Source: Urophycis tenuis (lineage: Eukaryota > Chordata > Actinopteri > Gadiformes > Phycidae). From it: a DNA stretch of 64,000 nucleotides. The position numbers and the translations under genes are program-made. The notes beneath the pieces are model-generated. The model was given only the letters and a program-made list of their open reading frames with translations. It did no database searches and was not told where the DNA came from. The stretch is taken from the NCBI GenBank assembly GCA_036785325.1, contig JAXIVH010000005.1, positions 13,874,340 through 13,938,339 on the forward strand. The letters run 5' to 3'. Below are positions 43,989-64,000 of the stretch, piece after piece (position 1 is the first letter of the stretch; each line of letters starts with the position of its first letter).

Positions 43989-46900
43989 TCACACACATTG
44001 CACACTCACAGATGGAACTGGTTTGAGATGAAGATTGACCGAAATGCAATACTATCCTGTTTTCCCCGCCTTTCATTTCCAGAAGTGTTTAAATTTTGGA
44101 CGAGGCCGTTCGTGACACCGTCGTCTTCGCTTTGATTGTGTCGCCCTACAATGATTGATTTGTTTTTTGCTTTCATTTCCGCCGTGCCACCGCCCACCAC
44201 CTCACTTGGCCCACAGACGCACACATATTGCTTGGAGAACAAGGGAGTCCCCATCATTTCCCCATACCCACGCAGTCAGCCCGCCGGAACTACATTCAGG
44301 GTCCTTTCTGTCTTTTGGTCTGGGTTGTCTCCCACCTGTGACCCACCGTGGTCGCTGTGTGCGTGGACAGTGTGTCCTGAGCTACAAGTCGAGGACTCGA
44401 CTCACGACAGACGCGTTTGGAATCGTTCACACCATCACATGTTCCGGGACTTTTTTTCCCATTTGAATTGTTGATGTTCAATTTCAGGACCATCATATAA
44501 ATGTAAATGCATTCGGCTGGATGCAGTCAACCGTTTCCACGCTTCATTTTATGCTTTTGGATCACTGCAAACGGCAACTTTTAACGAAAGTGGTTTGGTG
44601 GGGTAGCTACTCTATAGAGCCTATGGAGCCATACATAACAACCCCCCTGGCCGTGTCGGCTTGCCTCCCTTGAAGCTCTGTTCCAGCCTGACATTTTGGT
44701 CCGAGTCTGGTGAATGCTGCAGTCATGCTGCTAAGTGGAACCATAGCAAGCCCTGCTTCTGTTTCTCTTCCCAGTACTCCTCCCTCTTCCCTTCCACTGC
44801 TGTGCTCTGTATTTAGATATGTGCCTCCTCTATTCCATCACTCCCTCCATATTGTTGCTGCTTTTTTGGTGACAAACATATGATGGCTCTCTGAAAAGGA
44901 ACTACCTCCCCCCTAGGATGCTGCAGGGCTGTAGATCATAGATCTGCTTTGAACAGAAGACCCAGATGCCTTGTTCCCACCATATCATATTCAAATATTC
45001 TGCAGTCGTTACCTACCGTTTACTTTATGTCTTTGTATCTGCATCGGATCTTGTCCACATCTGTGCACATGTCATATGAGAGCAGCATATTAAAGCTGGA
45101 TTTCTGGATGATTTTTATAGGGAATCTCAAGGTTTGGCCTCGTAGCCGGAGCTTTAGGCAAAGAACACAGTGGAGAGACTCAGACGGGGCGGGACGGCAG
45201 AGATTTGTTGTACAAGGAGGAATCGATCAAATACGTGTAACAGACTTTCTGTATCTCAGAGTGCTGCCCAAGGCCTGCCTCCACACAGTTGGCCTGTGAC
45301 ATGAGCTTATGTTTCTTCCCTCCGTCTTCACGCACAGCCTCTTTGTGAGCGTTTCCCTTCTTCATGGTACACTTCTTCTCACCGTTTTATTTTTATTTTT
45401 TATAGAAGGATGGAGTTACATTCCTGAACTTCCTCTACATCCTCTGCATGGCTAGAGAGGAAGGAGAGGCAGAGAACAGAATAGGGGGAGTATTTAGGGA
45501 GGTGAAAATGAACTGATTTAATTTTAAACCAACAAAATAAAATGACATACCCCCCCCAAAGAAAATAATGTTAACACCCTTTGGGGGGAAATGTACATTT
45601 TTGGCAGGGGAAGTTGTTCAACTTTTAAATGTCAGCCTATTCACAATGGAGTCCTTCACGAAGAATGTTCCAGAACCGAGGACATTTGGGTGCTGTTTAG
45701 GTTAATGAACATTGCACGGGTTCTGTAAGGAGAATGTGGACTGCTGACCCATGAGAGAGAGACACTTACACAATACACTACAGTCACACACTATAGGCGA
45801 CACTATAGCCGGGACTTTAAACGAATTTATTTTATCGTACTTTTAAAACATGTCAATGTTCATTTCACGGCCTACATAAAAAGGAACATTACAAGTACAA
45901 CACAGTAGGCCTACTATGTCTCCATGACCAGAATGTCTGGATTATGTCTGCATATGAGGAGGGGAGGGTTACACCGAATGTGTAACTCTTACAGGATGAG
46001 AGAGAAACTAGACCATGAGAGAGAGAGAGTTGAGTATGTCATGAGGAGCACCAAACGGAGAGACCGGGGGAGAGCGGCCAGAGAGAGCGAGGGCAGGAAG
46101 CGAGGCTTGTGACTAATGAGATAACAGGAAGACTGCCTGGAAGATCTAGGCCACGGCGAAAACAAAGACTACAAGGAGGAACGCGGCAAAGGAGACGTGT
46201 TCCCCCCTTCCCCGGAGAACAGCTATCAGATGCGTGGAACAGGGGAGCTAATCTCCCCCCCCCTCTCCCTGTCTCCAGTCCGGCCCACCGGAGCTGTCTG
46301 AACTGTCTGCACGACAGCCTTGTTCTGGGAAGGTTGGGCCCGCATGTCTTCTATATGTTTGTTTATGGGGCCGTACCAAACAGAACGCTTTTGGGTTTTT
46401 CAGGGGTAAGCAGATCCCCTGGAGGCTTCATCATGTGCTTTTCCTGCGGTGGGAAGCGCTGATTGGTTGACGAAGGAAGGCGTGTCCGGTGGTAACGTGG
46501 AATAATAAAACAAAAAAGGGCCGTAAGAACCTGCCAATGAAAGCAAACTATCAGGGGAATGAAGGGGTAGCAGGAGAATAACAAAACGATTTGGAGAGTG
46601 GTGCAGACTTGTCTCAACTATGCTTCAGGCTTCACGCAAAAACCTGTGCATGATCACATTGTAAGCGGTGCTAGAGGCTGCCACCATTACTGCTGCATTT
46701 ACTAAGCAGTGTAAATGGTGGAGACTTCTCTCTGACGGGGACCTGCCTGGTCCACCACCGCTCTGAGATGTTGCACATCACAGAGGTCCAGCTAGCACGA
46801 TGTTAGCCGTTAGCACTTAAAGCTCCTCCGACGTCTGGGCCCCGTTAGCGGCTCTTCTGTGTTTAAATGTGATTTTGTTTTGGTGGGTTCGTGTTTTTGT

Positions 46901-47072
46901 CTTCTATTGAATTTCCTCCACTTAACAAAGAACAGACAGTGCCGACTTTAACGCGTTATGTCTTCCAGGCGGTGTCCTGTCTGCCCTCGAGAGATGGTGA
47001 AGAGCTGTGCGTCTTGACGTGGGTGCCTTCGCTAAACTCAAACTCCCTGCGTTCTCTCTGTTTTGTCTTCAG

Positions 47073-47222
47073 GTGTTTGTGGGCCAGAGATGAAGATGAA
47101 GATGCTCCCCTGAATTAAGGACACCTCCCCCCCTCCACCTCCCCTTCCTCCTCCCCATCGACCGCGGCCACCTTCACCCCCCCCCACCTCCCTCCCCCCT
47201 ACCCCCCTACCCCCGCCCCACC
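47073..47222 (+). other. ccdc102a: ccdc102a 5' UTR exon segment with short upstream frame
   Basis: Acceptor CTGTTTTGTCTTCAG ends at 47072. The 150-base leader that follows contains ATGAAGATGAAGATG (47090), which makes a seven-codon upstream frame (MKMKMLP) closing at 47113, then a C-rich tract running into the main ATG at 47223. Confidence 0.6.
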
Positions 47223-60077
<12,855 letters not shown>

Positions 60078-60112
60078 GTGGGTGTCCGGTCCACCGGCAC
60101 CTCAAACCACAC

Positions 60113-60146
<34 letters not shown>

Positions 60147-60247
60147 TGTGTGTGTGAAAGAGGGATTGATATGTCTGTATGGTGTTGAAACTACAATATT
60201 GATCTGGCCAGAGAAGGAAAAGCATGCCAAGCATTTAAGAAAGTGGA

Positions 60248-60283
60248 TACACACACAACACACACACACAAACAAGTGCACAT

Positions 60284-60337
<54 letters not shown>

Positions 60338-60376
60338 ACACATGCACACACACACATACACACACGCATAAACACT

Positions 60377-60416
<40 letters not shown>

Positions 60417-60477
60417 AGTGCACATGCACACAACACACACACACACATACACACACGCATACACACGCATACACACA
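60248..60477 (+). repeat. (CA)n array running into the assembly gap
   Basis: About 230 bases of CA-rich repeat with GTACATG and CATA interruptions, truncated by the N gap; its true length is unknown. Confidence 0.95.
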
Positions 60478-60677
60478 NNNNNNNNNNNNNNNNNNNNNNN
60501 NNNNNNNNNNNNNNNNNNNNNNNNNNNNNNNNNNNNNNNNNNNNNNNNNNNNNNNNNNNNNNNNNNNNNNNNNNNNNNNNNNNNNNNNNNNNNNNNNNNN
60601 NNNNNNNNNNNNNNNNNNNNNNNNNNNNNNNNNNNNNNNNNNNNNNNNNNNNNNNNNNNNNNNNNNNNNNNNNNNNN
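60478..60677. other. Assembly gap (200 N)
   Basis: Exactly 200 N, a standard placeholder size, so real missing length is unknown. It sits in an intron of ccdc102a. Confidence 0.99.
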
Positions 60678-61100
60678 TGATATTGGATCCATCTTTGGGA
60701 CATTGGAACCCCCCCCCCCCCCCCCCGGGGATAGAAATGGGTCTGAACGGGCCAAGAAACGGGCAGAAACACCACTTGTGGATCCCTTTTTTTTTTTTTT
60801 TTTTAGAAGGCAGCAAGAAGCCAGTTAAACCGTCACAGATACAGAAGCCATGGGCTTGTTAGCGTACTGTGAGGAGGAAGTCATCCTCAAGGAACACCAG
60901 CTGTATTTTGGGTCCTTGAAGTTTAGTATCACAGACAAACACAAAAAGATGCACTCATGCAGGCAGTGTGTGTGTGTGTGTGCGTGTGTGCGCGTATGTG
61001 TGTTGATGCTAAGCTGACAGGCTACTTGTAACTGTCAGGCTGACTGTGCGTTTTAGCCCCTCACAGTTCCCCCGCTGCTAGAGATTAGCTCCATGTATAC

Positions 61101-61131
<31 letters not shown>

Positions 61132-63141
61132 CGCGCGTGTGCTATTGCCTGCCACTCAGTTTGCTCTCAAAACTCGTTCTATCCGCTTAGCACAGTCTTT
61201 GCTTCCCCGCTCGTTTGCTTTGTCTCTCTTTCTCTATCTCTCCCTCTATCTCTCGGTCTCTCGCTCGCTTTCCCTCCTCGTCTCTTCATTATTTGGTCTG
61301 CTCTGCCAACCAACAACCAATCACAGGGCGCCCAGCCGCAGGTTACCGTAGTAACAGAGAGCTCTCTTGGTTGCAGTGCTCCTTGAAGGAGTGACAACCC
61401 TGTCGGCATGGCAACGGCATTGGACACTGACATGGGTGTGTGTGTGTGTGTGTTGTGTGTGTCTGTTTGTGTGTGCGTATGTGCTAATGTTTCTACTGAT
61501 CTGCCTCTGACTCCTGGCATCACATATTTATATGTAGTGCTACTTTTATTTGTGTGCGTGTGTTTTTGGCCTGCTTTACGTGATCTATGTGTGTACGCGT
61601 GGAGGGGGTCACATTTTACACACCTTTTATTCCTGTTACTAATACATAAACCATAAACGCGGAGACACACTGGGTTTCCATTTAGATTGTATAAAACATG
61701 TCGAGAGGTTGTTTAACAACGCAGATATTGTAAACAGCTGTGGGAATATATTCCACTTGAGAACTAGCCTTTTTGTGTTACCTGGCAACCACCGATCTGA
61801 TGCACTCCCTTCACTTAAACAAACTTTATTGAGCTTATTTAGCATAATAAGCGTCGCTGCCTGCTTCACGGAGAAGGCCACTACAGATTCTGTGGCCACT
61901 TCAGATGCTGCGGTTGGGCCAAGCCTCCACTGCACAGCACGGTGTCAGGCCTGGCTTCAGTCTGTGGAGGTCGTCCGTCCTCTGCTGCAAAGAACGGGAG
62001 AAGTGGGAACACAGGGTGGGGAGGGAGGGAGAGGAAGGGGGAGGCGGAGGGAGGGAGGGGAGAGGGAGACACACACACAAGGGAAGAGACGGGCACCTGA
62101 ATGTGAGGGACATTGAGATGGGTGGGAGGAGGTACGGAGCAAAGTTAACAGGAGCCGCAGATTGAAGACTGAAGCGGCTCGCTTTCTTGTTTCCATCCGA
62201 CTCCTCAATCTTCACAGAGCACGTTAACAAACACGCACGCACACACACACACACACACGCACACACACACACGCACACACACACACACACCCACCGGACG
62301 GACTGCTTTTTATACGCATGCATTTACTGCTTCAATAAAGACAAATCCAGGGAATATTCCAGTGGTAAACGACTGAAGCCGCGTTCTGAGCAGATGAACA
62401 CATTAAAGATAGACAGACCTTGTGTTCCTCCTATTCTCCTCCCCCTCTCTCTCTCTTTCATGTTGTTAGTGCCGCGTGTCCTTCAAACTCAAAGTACCCT
62501 GTCCTGGGTGTCCCCGTGCAAACTTACAGAGAGCCGGCTATCCAGAGGAAGAGGCACACACTTCGTCTTCAGTTGAGGCCCCACCGCTGTGCTTATAATG
62601 CTGCATTTTTTTTTGGGGGGGGGGGGGGGGGGGAATTCTGATTACTTGGAAACTTCCGATTACTCCGAAAGTTCGGTTCTGTCGGGCATATTCAACAACT
62701 CTTCTCTTTGCCCCGCTATCTGTTATTTTCAAATAACCCCGCAAACTGCCAATATATTCCCTATCTCCACATACAGGTGATTCCACGGGGAAGGGGAGAA
62801 TAAAAAAAAAAAAACAAGCAACAGCCAAAGATTACTGAAATACAAATGATCTAAAAAAAACAACAACAAACAAGTGAGCTGGATGGAAGGCAGACCCCGC
62901 CCGGGCGTGGCAGCGTGTCGTGTAACGTGTGTGTGTGTTTGGGGCGCCGGCCCGGTTCAAAGTCAACCTGCTGCAGCTCCGTGCCAGCCAGCTCCCCGCT
63001 CACAGCCCGGGGGGCTTCACTTTGTGGATCTAATTAGAGTTTTTTTTTTTTTTCTTTTCTTTCTCTCCCACCGTGTGAAATGAACGAGGAATGTTTCCCG
63101 CCTGGCGACCAGATCCTCCATGATTTGTTTTCCCAAAGTCT
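60678..63141 (+). other. ccdc102a: ccdc102a intron, 3' portion
   Basis: No exon recognised. TG/CA tracts at about 60966-60990, 61098-61130 and 62234-62290; poly-C (60711-60726), poly-T (60788-60803) and poly-G (62616-62632) runs; polypurine patch 62015-62070. Confidence 0.6.
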
Positions 63142-63810
63142 CCGGTGCGTCTCTGGTACCGTGGGCTGTGTGGTTCTGTAACCGGTGTGTCTCTGGTACA
63201 GTGGGCTGTGTGGTTCTGTAACCGGTGTGTCTCTGGTACCGTGGGCTGTGTGGTTCTGTAACCGGTGTGTCTCTGGTACAGTGGGGCTGTGTGGTTCTGT
63301 AATCGGTACAGTGGGCTGTGTGGTTCTGTAACCGGTGCTTCTCTCCAGTACAGTGGGCTGTGTGGTTCTGTAATCGGTGCGTCTCTGGTACAGTGGGCTG
63401 TGTGGTTCTGTAATCCGTACAGTGGGCTGTGTGGTTCTGTAACCGGTGTGTCTCTGGTACAGTGGGCTGTGTGGTTCTGTAACCGGTGTGTCTCTGGTAC
63501 AGTGGGCTGTGTGGTTCTGTAATCGGTGCATCTCTCTCCGGTACAGTGAGCTGTGTGGTTCTGTAATCGGTGCGTCTCTCTCTGGTACCATGAGCTGTGT
63601 GGTTCTGTAATCGGTGCGTCTCTGGTACAGTGGGCTGTGTGGTTCTGTAACCGGTGCGTCTCTGGTACAGGGGGCTGTGTGGTTCTGTAACTGGTGCGTC
63701 TCTCCGGTACAGTGGGCTGTGTGGTTCTGTAACCGGTACAGTGGGCTGTGTGGTTCTGTAACCGGTGCGTCTCTCCGGTACAGTGGGCTGTGTGGTTCTG
63801 TGATCGGTGC
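63142..63810 (+). repeat. 40/28-bp minisatellite
   Basis: About 17 tandem copies of a unit containing GGTACAGTGGGCTGTGTGGT and TCTGTAACCGG. Most copies are about 40 bases; several lack the GTGCGTCTCT part and are about 28. No stops in two minus-strand frames, so it creates a spurious 318-codon frame. Confidence 0.95.
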
Positions 63811-64000
63811 TTTCGCTGAAGGGACCCAGTTGGCCTTAATGTGGTTTGGTTTTGGGTTTCTGTGCACGCGGTCCTCATCGAATGAACCGAAAGCATTATT
63901 TTTTCCCTCCAGCTCACACGTGTGTCGCCGGCCGGTAGAGTTATATTGTTTTCCAAAAATGCCTTAAAACAAATCACAGAGACCACCTGTGGCTTTCATC
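63811..64000. other. Window end, non-coding
   Basis: Unique sequence with no visible exon; presumably still ccdc102a intron. Confidence 0.4.

Noticed and set aside
44136..44474. 112-codon plus-strand frame
   Set aside because: No splice context, no recognisable domain, and overlapping frames are equally open; likely chance.
63030..63986. 318-codon minus-strand frame
   Set aside because: Product of the stop-free minisatellite; several frames are open at once and there is no unique domain.

Overview
This is vertebrate nuclear DNA, almost certainly from a ray-finned fish. The genes are split into many short exons with GT-AG introns. The proteins are animal chromatin and coiled-coil families, and the interspersed repeats (tRNA-derived SINEs with internal Pol III boxes, a small hAT element, LINE-like tails) are of teleost type. 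CA/TG, GA, CATA and GGAA microsatellites and long poly-C/poly-G runs are exceptionally dense. Such density is known from codfishes, so a gadiform source is my guess, but nothing in the window proves it. There is one 200-base N gap (60478-60677).

Layout: (1) 1-9.4 kb, plus strand: hdgfl3, a PWWP-domain HDGF-family gene with six coding exons. Exons 1 and 3 carry single-base indels. Upstream, on the minus strand at 1005-1275, is a possible frameshifted exon of an unidentified membrane protein. (2) 9.7-17.2 kb, plus strand: an intact 12-exon rbbp7/rbb4l gene (WD40 histone chaperone), with a 68-bp minisatellite in intron 4. (3) 17.1-26.9 kb, minus strand: an intact taxilin gamma gene (txlng) with ten coding exons, a very long 3' UTR containing a CpG-rich block and a perfect hairpin, and a CRE/ETS-type promoter. 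It is tail to tail with rbbp7; the TXLNG-RBBP7 pair is also adjacent on the human X chromosome. (4) 28.3 kb to beyond the end, plus strand: ccdc102a. It has a candidate CCAAT-box promoter and non-coding first exon near 28.4 kb, a large first intron, and six coding exons between 47.2 and 60.1 kb. The gene's 3' end is off the window.

No operon-like or cooperative system is evident. Rbbp7 and Hdgfl3 are chromatin-associated, whereas taxilin (vesicle traffic) and Ccdc102a (coiled coil) are unrelated in function. The points most worth a second look are: a near-consensus Sox-Oct composite site with a second octamer in a ccdc102a intron; a NAGNAG acceptor in rbbp7 that would add or drop one residue; an hAT element with perfect 8-bp target duplications inserted in SINE-like sequence; a 450-bp duplicated non-coding block (39.7 and 42.3 kb); long perfect hairpins; and indel clusters that look like unpolished assembly rather than gene death. 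I found no convincing new biological system.
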